Assembly (NCBI RefSeq): GCF_030536915.1
Contig: NZ_JAUNPC010000021.1
Coordinates: 1 to 41,604, forward strand
DNA length: 41,604 nt
Source of the DNA: Paracoccus sp. (in: a-proteobacteria)
GTDB lineage: Bacteria > Pseudomonadota > Alphaproteobacteria > Rhodobacterales > Rhodobacteraceae
Direction of reading: 5' to 3'
Positions 19,901-27,949 of the stretch are shown in pieces (the first letter of the stretch is position 1; each line of letters opens with the position of its first letter). The translations under genes were made by a program, and so were the position numbers. The notes below the pieces were generated by a model that saw only the letters and a list, made by a program, of their open reading frames with translations, did no database searches and was not told the origin of the DNA.

Positions 19901-22504
19901 GCGGGGCCGGACGCCCCCCGCCATGTCCACGCGGTTCGCCGCGACCAGATCAGCAAGGCCAGCTTCGACACGCTGGTCTCGGCCGCGCGGATCATGCTGC
20001 ACACCCGCAACGGGCGGCTGGCCGAGCAGATCGACCGCCTGCGCGAAGCGGTGCCCGCCGCCCTGCCCCGCAATCGGGCGCCGGTGCTGATCGACCGGCG
20101 CGACCCGAAGCCGGCCGAGCCCTCGACCTCGCCGCTGATGTTCTGGAACGGCTTCGGGGGCTTTGCGCCGGACGGGCGCGAATACATCCTGCGGCTGGGT
20201 CATGACCGCCCGACCCCGCACCCATGGATCAACGTGATCGCGCGCGAGGATTTCGGCTTCCATGTCTCGGCCGAGGGGGCGCCCTATACCTGGGCGGTGA
20301 ACTCGCGCGACTACCAGATCACGCCCTGGTCGAACGACCCGGTGACGAACCGCCCCGGCGAGGCGCTGCTGATCCACGATCCCTCCACCGGCCGCACGGC
20401 GACGCCCTTTCTCGGGCTGTCGGACGATCCCGCGGCCGTCCACGAGATCGCCCATGGGCTGGGCTATTCCCGCTTCACCGCCGATTACGGCTGGGTGACG
20501 GTCGAGGCCGTCATGACGCTGGCCGAGGAAGCCCCCGCGCGGCTGACCCGGCTGACGGTCACGAACCGCAGCGGGCGGGTGCTGAACCTGCAGGTTGTCG
20601 CTTTCGCGGAACTGGTGCTGGGCACCGACCGCACCCGCACGGCCCCGATGGTGCAGACGTTCTTCGACCCGTTGCTGAACGCGGCCCTGGCGCGGAACGC
20701 CTTTTCGACCGAACATGCGGACCGGATCACGGCGCTTGCCTGCGACCGCCCGGCGGATGCCCATTGCGGCGACCGCGCGGGTTTCGTCGGCCGCTTCGGG
20801 GACCTGCGCCATCCCGCCGCCCTGCAATCATGGCCGCAGGAGGACGCGGCGGGCGATCCCTGCCTTGCCCTGCGCATCCCGCTGGTCCTGCAGCCGGGCC
20901 AGGCAGCCGAGACGACGCTGGTTCTTGCCAACGCCCCGCAGGACGACATCGGCGACGTGCTGCGCGAGGCGGCCGCGCCGGGCGGGACCGATCGGGCGCT
21001 GGCCGCGGCCCGCGCGGGCTGGGATCAGGTGCTGGGCCGCCTGCAGGTGCAGACCCCCGACCCGGCGCTGAACCTGATGGTCAACACTTGGCTGCCCTAT
21101 CAGGCGCTGGCCTGCCGCATCCGGGCGCGGACTGCCTTCTATCAGGCCTCGGGCGCCTTCGGCTTCCGCGATCAGTTGCAGGACACCAGCGCCCTGATCC
21201 TGCAGGACCCGCAGCTCTGCCGCCGCCAGATCCTGAACGCGGCCTCGCGCCAGTTCCCCGAGGGCGATGTCCAGCACTGGTGGCTGCCGCGCACCGGAGC
21301 GGGCGTGCGGACGATGATCTCGGACGACGTGGTCTGGCTGGGCCATATCACCGCCCTTTACGTCGCGGCCACGGGCGACGGCGCGATCCTGGACGAGACC
21401 GTGCCCTTCATCACCGGCCCGGCACTGGAACCAGGCGAGCATGACCGCTTCTACCAGCCCCAGCCTGCGGGCGAGGAAGCGCCGCTCTATGAACATTGCG
21501 CCCGTGCGCTGGACCTTGCGATGGCGCGGACCGGCGAACATGGATTGCCGCTTATCCTCGGCGGTGACTGGAACGACGGCATGAACCGCGTGGGCGAGGA
21601 AGGGCGTGGCGAAAGCGTCTGGCTGGGCTGGTTCCTTTGCGACACCATCGCCTCTTTCGCCCCCCTTGCCCGCGCCCGCGGCGACGATGCCCGCGCCGCG
21701 GCCTGGGAGGATCATGCCCGGCGGGTGGCGCAGGCGCTGGACGATGCCGGCTGGGACGGCGCCTGGTATCGCCGCGGCTTCTTCGACGACGGCACCCCGC
21801 TTGGTTCGGCAGGCAGCCCGGAATGCCGCATCGACAGCATCGCGCAAAGCTGGGCGATGATCTCGGGGGCGGGCCGGGCAGACCGGGCGCGGGACGGCGT
21901 CAACGCGGCGCTGGCGCAGCTCTTCAACCGCAACGGCCAGCTTCTGCAACTGTTCACCCCGCCCTTCCAGAACACCGAGGCCGAGCCGGGCTACATCAAG
22001 TCCTATCCGCCGGGCGTGCGCGAGAACGGCGGCCAGTATACCCATGCCGCCGCCTGGATGGTCTATGCGCTGGCCCGCAACGGCGACGGAGACCGCGCCC
22101 ACCACCTGCTGAGCGCGCTGAACCCCATCAACCACGCGCTGGACGCCCGCTCGGCCGAGATCTACCGGGTCGAGCCCTATGTCGTGGCCGCCGACGTCTA
22201 TGCCGCCCGCGACAAGATGGGACGTGGCGGCTGGACCTGGTACACGGGCTCGGCCGGCTGGCTTTACCGTGCCGCGGTCGAGGGCCTGCTGGGCATTCGC
22301 CGCCGTCCCGAAGGCATCGAGATCAACCCGAGCCTGCCCGATGACTGGCCGGGCTTCACTGCGGCTTTCTCGATCGGAGGGGCGTCCCATGAGGTGGCAG
22401 TCACGCGGCAGGATGGCGAGATGAGGGTGACGATGGACGGCCGGCCCGTGACGAACGGGCTCGTCTCCCTGCCCGGTCCTGCCGATGCAGGAGTGCCGGA
22501 CTGA
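13964..22504 (+). CDS. Cyclic beta-1,2-glucan synthase (NdvB/ChvB family)
   Basis: A 2846-residue inner-membrane enzyme that builds beta-1,2-glucan from UDP-glucose on itself, trims it and cyclises it; the product is a periplasmic glucan for osmoadaptation and host interaction. After a soluble N-terminus come membrane segments near 430-452 and 461-490. The GT84 glycosyltransferase domain has D648-S-D650 and Q794-H-R-W797 (the QxxRW-type motif), then further membrane segments near 832-872 and 964-997. A glycoamylase-like region follows (about 1030-1530), then two glycosyltransferase-36-type domains. The last includes GH94 phosphorylase motifs, D2535-W-N-D2538 and PPGVRENGGQYTHAA. Length matches rhizobial NdvB/ChvB (about 2830). 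ATG at 13964 with a GGGACAGGA leader. A G+C-rich hairpin follows the stop. Confidence 0.95.
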   Translation: MARHRSRIARGRRPEGGRAFLGLLARNGDRDGVRGQGLPSSWPAMPRPIRRDIWTGRSLHDAGRELASTLRPDLADAPERPIRRLIDNQAAIRRNYLETVAADESDEAITPAAEWLIDNHHMVEENLRQLRQAFGPDFLRRLPEVELSGGGTAPRSLVIAWLFVALTNSEITGDGLTEFLRGYQSVAVLDIAELWAVPTFLRYVLVENLRRLSDRVAQARDRRVLANAIADELAEIEGSRAAAAVIDRHGDLVIDDTVAAQLFYRLRDGGAEAQAALKALERRLGSAGAGDRAVQAEYARQSRGNVTVGNIIRSLRRMGEIDWLDWFEGVSHVDALLSRATEFDRLDQATRADYRSAIERIARRSDLTEMQVAQRAIDQGRADASAQGEPAGSRTAVGHLLVGARRRDFRRACGYRPRPVERLAQPAQGAGWWVLALPLLAITAMLVATLSHALPSFGLADWQVALLLALAVLPASDTAMQAISFIAARVIPPQRLPAYDFRAGVPPESRTLVVIPGMITSVDAIDELAGMLESHYLANPLGDVSFALLSDWKDAPTESLPDDERLLAHARARIDALAERYDHGGIRRFFLLHRRRQWNPSEGVWMGWERKRGKLAELNQLLRGYEGTSFLPTGPTPPEGIRYVVTLDSDTRLPRDTVSALAGKMAHPVNRPVHREDGVVIRGYGIMQPRVTPSLTTGAEASVFQRIFSANRGLDPYVFTVSDLYQDLAGEGSFTGKGIYDVDAFERAIGDRIRENAVLSHDLLEGSLARSALVTDVEVVEDFPIRYATEASRQHRWTRGDWQLLPLILDPRNGLSGLSRFKMVDNLRRSLVTPFWVAGSVAGWLMLPGAYPILWQAALILLVALVPVLQIDMRIFRPGYGVSWDYHLRHMGRDLMTYITQLGLRLGTAAHRAVASVDAIGRALWRMFVSRRNLLEWRTARELERAAGDGVRGEYRRMAASPAIGALGILATAVLNPVALPVALVIGGIWIAAPWIMDRASRPLETEDRLIVPPADEAELRRIARRTWRYFEAFVGPETNHLPPDNWQADPEPKLAERTSPTNIGLYLMSVMSARDFGWIGLDTALDRIDATISSMERMARFRGHFFNWYDTRNLAVLPAPYVSAVDSGNLAGLLIALSAGLRVWADDAPSVRRRRTGGLKDALANLALELDALGRGQRSLRDLRTALDGAVAGMQAALDQTNGSPVSDPIAAAQLTTRAAEITRLSAELDAATRGEAAEVLAWAQLLERDARDVMTPAPEGREAIEVFMLRTRLLAERARALAFGMDFGLFVQKDKMLLSIGYRPLDDQLDESSYDLLASEARLTSFLAIAKGDISKEHWARLGRPFATVGHQGALLSWSGCMFEYLMPPLLLKERQGGILNHSNMMAVQVQMDWGRSQGLPWGISESAFNARDRQMNYQYYAFGVPVLALKRAYGEYVVAPYATILAAQIRPHDAARNLARLREMGAEGAYGFYDAVDFAPARLREGRKHEIVRNVMAHHHGMSIMAIANTVMDGIHRERFHADPVVRASELLLQEKSPRDITPVTRTPSTSAAGRRGTAGNGDTLTAVDEPARADREVALLSNGPFSTILSSTGAGRSMLGGVALNRWSPDPTMDDGGIFVFLRDMQSGEWWSATHSPCSGTDERSSVVFADHKAEFLKTANAIESRLEVIAAAGGHADGRRLTLRNRSGSDKTIEITSYGEIVLDNPASDRAHPAFSKMFVQTEIRDGGTLIAADRRPRDPRGRSVHMAHLVAGPEGAITPGAEAETDRRAFIGRGRSIRDPAALDRGATLTGAQGHTLDPVFAIRRRVRVPAGKSVSLVFWTLMADTAEERDRMAAHFARPAVFEHELRLAWTYSQVQLRHLHVTLDEAKLFRSYAALLVWPDLRLAATPKRRTELGSQSDLWPMGISGDDPILLLRTDDEADLPILREVLRMHEFLRHRGVAHDVVILNERASSYVQDLQHAIQMLVDTAWQAAGPDAPRHVHAVRRDQISKASFDTLVSAARIMLHTRNGRLAEQIDRLREAVPAALPRNRAPVLIDRRDPKPAEPSTSPLMFWNGFGGFAPDGREYILRLGHDRPTPHPWINVIAREDFGFHVSAEGAPYTWAVNSRDYQITPWSNDPVTNRPGEALLIHDPSTGRTATPFLGLSDDPAAVHEIAHGLGYSRFTADYGWVTVEAVMTLAEEAPARLTRLTVTNRSGRVLNLQVVAFAELVLGTDRTRTAPMVQTFFDPLLNAALARNAFSTEHADRITALACDRPADAHCGDRAGFVGRFGDLRHPAALQSWPQEDAAGDPCLALRIPLVLQPGQAAETTLVLANAPQDDIGDVLREAAAPGGTDRALAAARAGWDQVLGRLQVQTPDPALNLMVNTWLPYQALACRIRARTAFYQASGAFGFRDQLQDTSALILQDPQLCRRQILNAASRQFPEGDVQHWWLPRTGAGVRTMISDDVVWLGHITALYVAATGDGAILDETVPFITGPALEPGEHDRFYQPQPAGEEAPLYEHCARALDLAMARTGEHGLPLILGGDWNDGMNRVGEEGRGESVWLGWFLCDTIASFAPLARARGDDARAAAWEDHARRVAQALDDAGWDGAWYRRGFFDDGTPLGSAGSPECRIDSIAQSWAMISGAGRADRARDGVNAALAQLFNRNGQLLQLFTPPFQNTEAEPGYIKSYPPGVRENGGQYTHAAAWMVYALARNGDGDRAHHLLSALNPINHALDARSAEIYRVEPYVVAADVYAARDKMGRGGWTWYTGSAGWLYRAAVEGLLGIRRRPEGIEINPSLPDDWPGFTAAFSIGGASHEVAVTRQDGEMRVTMDGRPVTNGLVSLPGPADAGVPD

Positions 22505-22509
22505 GATCA

Positions 22510-22534
22510 GCGGCGGCGCGACAAGCGCCGCCGC
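22510..22534 (+). terminator. 10-bp hairpin after cyclic glucan synthase
   Basis: GCGGCGGCGC (22510-22519), a 5-nt loop, then GCGCCGCCGC (22525-22534), perfect stem, beginning 6 nt after the stop codon. The position fits an intrinsic terminator; the U-tract is absent, as with other hairpins in this window. Confidence 0.55.
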
Positions 22535-22997
22535 GGGTTCCCGTGACAGGCCGCTGGCCGCGCCGCGAACGGGGTCTTGTCACGGCATCCGAGCGCTGGC
22601 TTGGCCCGGATGTCGATGAACACCAGCATGCATGGCACGGCAGCGGTCGAGCGTCCTCGGGGCGCCGTCTTCAAGAAAGCGCAGGGATATGCCGGTCAAC
22701 ATGCCCGAACGGCGGCACCAAACGCCCTGCCGGGGGGTTTCTGCAGCAACGCCTCGTCCTCCTGCCTTCCCTTCCGGCCGCACACACCATTGCAGGCCGA
22801 GGCTCCTGGGCATCGGGGGCTACCTGCCCGCATCCTCTTGCCTTATGGCCAAGGCAGCCAGGTCGACCTCGCCCTGCCCGAAGCCATGTCAGCATGGTCC
22901 TGGGAACTGCTCTCCCAGGGCGCTCTCCACGGCGAAGCCGGCATGTGCAAGGCAGATCGGGGCGCCTGCTTCAGCGCCATCTGCCTGTTTCCCTTCA
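22535..22997. other. Convergent intergenic stretch with hairpins, no recognisable gene
   Basis: These 463 bases lie between the convergent ends of the glucan synthase and flgI. Frames are open on both strands (for example 22577-23011 on +), but none gives a recognisable protein, a convincing ribosome-binding site or this genome's G/C-biased third positions. Two clean stem-loops are present: TGCCTT/AAGGCA (22839-22844 and 22851-22856) and CCTGGGA/TCCCAGG (22899-22905 and 22913-22919). The second is about 80 nt beyond the flgI stop and could end its transcript. A decayed gene or an RNA gene is possible; I cannot tell which. Confidence 0.5.
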
Positions 22998-24101
22998 TCA
23001 GTTCACGATGAACTCGGCGTGCAGCGCCCCGGCGGCATGGACCGCCTTGAGGATGTCGATCAATTCGCGCGGGCGGACCCCCAGCGCGTTCAGCCCTGCG
23101 ACCACGTCGGACAGCGAGGATTCGCCGCTGACCTCGGCGAAGCCGATCCCCGGCTCTTGCGTGATCTCGGCATCGGTGCGGGGCACGACCACGGTTTCGC
23201 CCGGCGAGAAGGGATTGGGCTGCGACACCATCGGCGTCTCGCGGACCCGCAGGGTCAGGTTGCCCTGCGAGACGGCCACGCGCGAGATGCGCACCTCCTC
23301 GCCCATCACGATCGTGCCCGAGCGGTGATCGACGACCACGCGGGCGCGGCTTTCCGGTTCGACCAGCAGGTTCTCGATCCGCCCGACCAGCCGCGCGGGG
23401 TTCACCGTGCCGAGACCGGCGGAATCGATCGAGATCGTCGTCGCGTCCAGAAGCGTCGCCACGCCGTCACCCAGATCGTCGTTGATCGCCTTCTCGATCC
23501 GGGCGGCGGTGGTGAAATCGGCGGACCGCAGGGCCAGGCGGAAGCTGGTCATCCGGGTGAAGTCGAAATCGACCTCGCGCTCGACCCGCGCGCCCGAAGG
23601 AATATGGCCGGAAGTCGGCACCCCCTGGACGACCGAGGCCGCATCCCCTTCCGCCGAGACCCCGCCTGCGATGATCGAGCCTTGCGCCACCGCATAGACC
23701 TCGCCATCCGCCGCGTTCAGGGGCGTCATGATCAGCGTGCCGCCCAGCAGGCTTTTCGCATCCCCGATGGCCGCGACGGTCACGTCGATCTGGCCGCCCG
23801 CCCGCGCAAACGGCGGCAGGGTTCCCGTCACCATCACGGCGGCGACGTTCTTGGGCCGGAAGCTTTCGCCGGTCACATTGACGCCGAGGCGTTCCAGCAG
23901 GCTGCCCAGCATCTCCTCGGTGTAAGGCGTGTTCCGCAGGCTGTCGCCGGTGCCGTTCAGGCCGATGACAAGGCCGTAGCCCAGCAGATCGTTGCCCCGG
24001 ACGCCATCCACTGTCGCAAGATCCTTGATGCGCACCGGCGCCCCCCAGGCCAGCGCCGGCAGCAGAACAAGAAGCGCGATGAGCCGCGTGAGATACGCCA
24101 T
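22998..24101 (-). CDS. flgI: Flagellar P-ring protein FlgI
   Basis: Forms the ring around the flagellar rod in the peptidoglycan layer. The 367 residues start with a Sec signal peptide (hydrophobic LIALLVLLPALAWGA, cleavage probably near residue 21), followed by the very conserved VRIKDLATVDGVRGNDLLGYG and LVIGLNGTGDS blocks, and KNVAAVMVTGTLPPFARAG. Size is usual for the family. Its ATG shares the A of the flgL stop (TGATG), so it is translationally coupled as last gene of the motB-flgE-flgK-flgL-flgI run. The usual companions flgA and flgH are not adjacent, so the rest of the flagellar set must lie elsewhere. Confidence 0.96.
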   Translation of the reverse strand: MAYLTRLIALLVLLPALAWGAPVRIKDLATVDGVRGNDLLGYGLVIGLNGTGDSLRNTPYTEEMLGSLLERLGVNVTGESFRPKNVAAVMVTGTLPPFARAGGQIDVTVAAIGDAKSLLGGTLIMTPLNAADGEVYAVAQGSIIAGGVSAEGDAASVVQGVPTSGHIPSGARVEREVDFDFTRMTSFRLALRSADFTTAARIEKAINDDLGDGVATLLDATTISIDSAGLGTVNPARLVGRIENLLVEPESRARVVVDHRSGTIVMGEEVRISRVAVSQGNLTLRVRETPMVSQPNPFSPGETVVVPRTDAEITQEPGIGFAEVSGESSLSDVVAGLNALGVRPRELIDILKAVHAAGALHAEFIVN

Positions 24102-25096
24102 CAGAGATAATCCGTCAGGGAAAGGCGCGACAGCCGCGAGGTGAGCGCATACAGATTCTGCAGGCCCGTTTCGGCTTGGGTGAGGGCGGTCGCCGTTTCA
24201 TAGGGATCGGCCGAAAGCATGTCGGACCGGACAAGTGAAAGCGCCGTGGTTTCAGCCGCGCTCCGTGCCGCGGCGCGTTCCAGGGCGGCTTCCTGCAGGC
24301 CCAGATCCGCCCGCCGCATGGTCAGGGCGGTTGTTGCGGCGGCAACCCTTGCGCCGGCCTCGTCCAGCAGCTCGGCGCTTTCCCCGCCCGACAGGCCGAG
24401 ATCGGTTGCAACCGCCCCCAGCGCCAGACCGTTCAGAAGATTCAGAAAGGCCGGATCAAGCGCGGTGCGATCAAGCCGGACGGTTTCACCCGGTGCGACC
24501 GGAACCTCACGCACCCTGGTGTCGCCATGGAAATGCGCGTCGGCGAAGCCTCCGGCGCCGGGGGGCGCGTCGAACCAGGCGTCCAGCGCCGCGACGATCC
24601 GGGCCGGTTCGGTCAGGCCCGCCACCTGCGCCCTGGCACCGGCGAGCATGTCGGCCGGGTCCGACAGCGGCGGCCTATCGACTGCCGTTCCCGACAGGAC
24701 ATGCCGCCCCGCCACCGAAACGTTCAGCAGCCGTGCCGCCGAATGGAAATCCTGCCGCGCTTCCGTGGCCCTTATCCCCAGGCTCGTGGCATCCGCCATG
24801 TTGGCCTTTGGCAGAAGACCTGCGCCGAGCTTCTGCATCGCCTCCATCGCGCTCTGCAGCCCGTCCATCTCGGATCGCGCCGAGGCAGCCGCCTGTTCAT
24901 GCGCCTGCAGCGACAACAGCCGGTCCTGAACCTGCGCCAGCCGCCCCATCTGTCCGTTCAGCGCCGCGGGAACATCCGACCTGAGACCCGTCGCCGCCTC
25001 TTGCGTCAGGGTCAGCAGCCGCGACTTGAATTGCGCACTCGCCTGCCTCAGCAGCACCGAGCGCGAAAGGTCGCCGACAGAATTGAAACCCGTCAT
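24101..25096 (-). CDS. flgL: Flagellar hook-filament junction protein FlgL
   Basis: Hook-associated protein 3, the adaptor between FlgK and the flagellin filament, exported by the flagellar type III system. The 331 residues have flagellin-like helical ends: SVLLRQASAQFKSRLLTLTQ near the N-terminus and LSADPYETATALTQAETGLQ at the C-terminus, which form the coiled D0/D1 core, with a variable middle rich in Ala and Gly. No signal peptide, as expected. Both ends overlap neighbours: its ATG overlaps the flgK stop (ATGA) and its stop overlaps flgI. Confidence 0.9.
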   Translation of the reverse strand: MTGFNSVGDLSRSVLLRQASAQFKSRLLTLTQEAATGLRSDVPAALNGQMGRLAQVQDRLLSLQAHEQAAASARSEMDGLQSAMEAMQKLGAGLLPKANMADATSLGIRATEARQDFHSAARLLNVSVAGRHVLSGTAVDRPPLSDPADMLAGARAQVAGLTEPARIVAALDAWFDAPPGAGGFADAHFHGDTRVREVPVAPGETVRLDRTALDPAFLNLLNGLALGAVATDLGLSGGESAELLDEAGARVAAATTALTMRRADLGLQEAALERAAARSAAETTALSLVRSDMLSADPYETATALTQAETGLQNLYALTSRLSRLSLTDYL

Positions 25097-26529
25097 GTCA
25101 GCCTCAGTATCGTCTGGATCATGTCATCCACCGCCTGCAGCACCTTGGCGTTCGACGCATAGGCCCGTTCAAGCGCAAGCAGCGTCTCCATCTCGCGGTC
25201 GCTGTCCACGCCGTCCTGCCGCAGCATGGTGTCATAGGCCGAGGACTGCGCCATTGCGGTTGTCACGTCGCGTTCCGCCGAAAGCCGGCCGGATGCGGCC
25301 AGCGAGGTCAGTTCGGCTGCGTGGCCCGCGGCGCTGCGCGGCACCGCCCCGAGGCCCGGCACGGCACGCGGCCCGTCCAGTGCCTCCTGCATCCGCATCA
25401 GCAGGTCCCCGTTCCCGACCGGCCCCGGCGCTGCCGCCATTCCGTCCCGCAATCGCCAGACGGCCCCGCCTGCCGCCGGATCGACCGCTGCGTTCACGGC
25501 AATCCGCTGCGCCAGACCCGGCGCGGCGGGGGAAGCATCGATGAACAGCCCCGGTGCGGTTGCCCATGGCGTCGGACCGGACGCGGCGCCGGCAAAGCGG
25601 TCGTGCAGGTCGGCGGCGGCGGCATCCAGCCGCGCCTGCGCCAAGGGACCGTCAAGGTCGCGGATCTGGAAGTTCGCCGCCAGCCTGCCACCGGCGAAGC
25701 GGCCCATCTGCCCGGTGGGAACAGGCTCGCCCTTTAGCCTCAGCAGGCCCAGCGCCGATGAACCCGCGCTCATGTCGGCCGTCACCAGCCCGACGGCCGT
25801 GAATTCAAGGCTGGCAGGCGCGAAGCCATCCAGAAGCACGCCCCCTTCCGCCGTGAACAACGCCACCCGCCCGCCCTCGCGCGGCAGTTCCTTGAGCGGG
25901 ACGATCTGCGACAGCCCGTCGATGGTCCGCTGGCGTTCGTCCTGCAGGGCATTCGCATCCTTGCCGCCGGTCATCTGGACGGTGATCTGGCGGTTCAGCT
26001 CGGCCACCCGCTTCAGCCCCGAGTTCAGCGCTTGGACATCCGCCCCGATGGCGCGGTCGGCGGCGCTGCGGGCGTCCTGCACATGGGCGCCCAGCGTGTT
26101 GCAGGCGCGGGCGAGATCACGCGCGGCCGAGACAGCCTGCGAAAGCCCGGCTTCGCTTTCCGGGCGGGCCGCCGCTGCAACCAGCGCACCGTCCAGTTGC
26201 GACAGCAGCGTGGTCAGCGATCCCGCCTCGCCCGGCACCCCGATCGCGTCCGAGACCGACTTGTGAAATTCCGCCAGCGTTTCCGCGCGCGCCGTTTCGG
26301 CCCCGGCAAGGCGGGCCTGCGCAAGCACCGAGCCTTGGACCATGCGGACGGCGCCATCGACATGGACGCCCCCGCCCCCGGAAACCAGCGGCCGCGCCGC
26401 CATCTGCAACTCGCGCCGGGCATAGCCGGGGGTGGCGGCATTGGCGAGGTTCGAGGCCACGACCTCGGTCCCGCGCGAGGCGGCCACCAGGCCCGAGACC
26501 GCATTCGTCAGGGCATTCGACAGGCTCAT
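25093..26529 (-). CDS. flgK: Flagellar hook-associated protein FlgK
   Basis: Hook-associated protein 1, first layer of the hook-filament junction. The 478 residues have the rod/hook-type N-terminal motif (LTNAVSGLVAASRGTEVVAS, then NLANAATPGYARRE) and the matching C-terminal helix (SDREMETLLALERAYASNAK), with the FlgK-typical middle sections including LNRQITVQMTGGKDANALQD and RQRTIDGLSQIVPL. The ATG at 26529 follows the flgE stop by 21 nt; the ribosome-binding site there is weak. It overlaps flgL by 4 nt. Confidence 0.93.
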   Translation of the reverse strand: MSLSNALTNAVSGLVAASRGTEVVASNLANAATPGYARRELQMAARPLVSGGGGVHVDGAVRMVQGSVLAQARLAGAETARAETLAEFHKSVSDAIGVPGEAGSLTTLLSQLDGALVAAAARPESEAGLSQAVSAARDLARACNTLGAHVQDARSAADRAIGADVQALNSGLKRVAELNRQITVQMTGGKDANALQDERQRTIDGLSQIVPLKELPREGGRVALFTAEGGVLLDGFAPASLEFTAVGLVTADMSAGSSALGLLRLKGEPVPTGQMGRFAGGRLAANFQIRDLDGPLAQARLDAAAADLHDRFAGAASGPTPWATAPGLFIDASPAAPGLAQRIAVNAAVDPAAGGAVWRLRDGMAAAPGPVGNGDLLMRMQEALDGPRAVPGLGAVPRSAAGHAAELTSLAASGRLSAERDVTTAMAQSSAYDTMLRQDGVDSDREMETLLALERAYASNAKVLQAVDDMIQTILRLT

Positions 26530-26550
26530 GTCCGGCTATCCCGCGGCGCC

Positions 26551-27864
26551 TCAGCGCTTGATGTTGGTGGTTTCCTGCAGCATCTCGTCCACGGTCTGGA
26601 TGACCTTGGCGTTCGAGGAATAGGCACGCTGGGTCTGGATCAGGTCGGTGAGTTCCGCCGCGACATCGGTGGTCGAGGCTTCGCGGGCATAGCCCTCGAC
26701 AGCCCCGGTCGGCCCGTCGCCTGCATCCCACAGGTAGAACGAACCCGAAGTCGGCGAAACCTGGTAGGTCTGGTTGTTCAGCGAGATCAGCCCGTTCGGG
26801 TTCGGCACATCGACCAGCGGGACCTGGTAGATCGTGCGGATGAAGCCGGTGTCATAGGCCGCGCGCAGCATCCCGTGCTCGTCGATCTCGACCGTGGTCA
26901 GGTTCCCTGCCGGAGAGCCGTCCTTTGCGATGTTCGTCGGCGCAAAGGCGCTGTCGAGCTGCATCAGCCCCCCCGCCCCGCCGAGAACGCCGATGTTGAT
27001 CGTCAGGGGCGCGCCCTGCGCCGTCAGCGGCAGCGCGCCGGTCGCCGGGTCATAGTCGCTGCCCGAAAGGGTCGTGACAGAGCGCAAGGTCCCGCCGCCC
27101 GCGTGGCTGCCGTCGAAGGTCAGCATGTAGCTGCCCAGAACATTGGCCGTGGCGCCGTTGCCGTCACGGATCTCCATCGTCCAGTTGTTGCCGGGGCCGG
27201 TCCCGGTGGGAACGGCGGGGGTGAAGGTGATGAACAGGTTCTCGGACTGGCCGAGAGAGCCGTAATACTCGATCGTCGTCGTTTCCGGCACGCCGGCGGC
27301 GCCGGGACGGGTGGCGCCGGCGGGCAGGTTGATCCCCAGGCTGATGCGCGTCGTCGGGTCGGACGAGGTCTGGTTCTGGTTCAGCACCACCGGCTGCAGC
27401 CCGCCCGCCGTGTCCCGCGGATGGGACGGGATGGTCCCGTCGGGGTTTGCCGGCCAGCCCATCAGCACCAGCCCCGCATCGGTCCTGAGCACCCCTTCGG
27501 CATCGGGGCGGAACGATCCGGTCGAGGTCATCATCATCGGCTGCCCGCGCATTCCCGCGCCCAGCAGGACCGAGGGCATCACCGGCAGCATCCCCCGGCC
27601 CGAGGTGGCGATGTCGAGGGGATGCGAGGACGATACCAGCGATCCTTTTTCGTCGACCAGGCGCGAGGCGGTGGCCCGCACGCCGCCTGCGGAATAAAGC
27701 CCGGCCCCGCGCGCCTGGTTGATCACCATGCTTTCGAAATCGGTGTCCACGCGCTTGTATCCGAACGTCCCGGAATTCGCGATGTTGTCCGAGATCCCGG
27801 CAAGCCGCGTCGCATTCGCGGCCAGTCCGGCAACCCCGGCATTGAGGGACGAGGAAATCGACAT
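26551..27864 (-). CDS. flgE: Flagellar hook protein FlgE
   Basis: The main subunit of the hook. The 437 residues show the N-terminal motif SSSLNAGVAGLAANATRLAG followed by ISDNIANSGTFGYKR, the central FlgE domains, and the C-terminal helix LIQTQRAYSSNAKVIQTVDE. Length is in the range for alphaproteobacterial hooks. The start is placed at the ATG at 27864 because an AGGGTGA ribosome-binding site precedes it. An in-frame GTG at 27873 lies inside that site and is rejected. It follows motB after 85 nt on the same strand. Confidence 0.93.
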   Translation of the reverse strand: MSISSSLNAGVAGLAANATRLAGISDNIANSGTFGYKRVDTDFESMVINQARGAGLYSAGGVRATASRLVDEKGSLVSSSHPLDIATSGRGMLPVMPSVLLGAGMRGQPMMMTSTGSFRPDAEGVLRTDAGLVLMGWPANPDGTIPSHPRDTAGGLQPVVLNQNQTSSDPTTRISLGINLPAGATRPGAAGVPETTTIEYYGSLGQSENLFITFTPAVPTGTGPGNNWTMEIRDGNGATANVLGSYMLTFDGSHAGGGTLRSVTTLSGSDYDPATGALPLTAQGAPLTINIGVLGGAGGLMQLDSAFAPTNIAKDGSPAGNLTTVEIDEHGMLRAAYDTGFIRTIYQVPLVDVPNPNGLISLNNQTYQVSPTSGSFYLWDAGDGPTGAVEGYAREASTTDVAAELTDLIQTQRAYSSNAKVIQTVDEMLQETTNIKR

Positions 27865-27949
27865 TCGGATCACCCTGATTGAGTCGTCATTCGCTGCATG
27901 ATTCCCGCGAGGGCTTAATTTCCCGCTAACGCCGGCGCCCTCACCGGCC

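Noticed and set aside
22577-23011. 144-codon + strand frame after the glucan synthase
   Set aside because: No recognisable family, no ribosome-binding site, atypical codon use, and it runs into the flgI 3' end. Kept only as part of the unexplained intergenic region.
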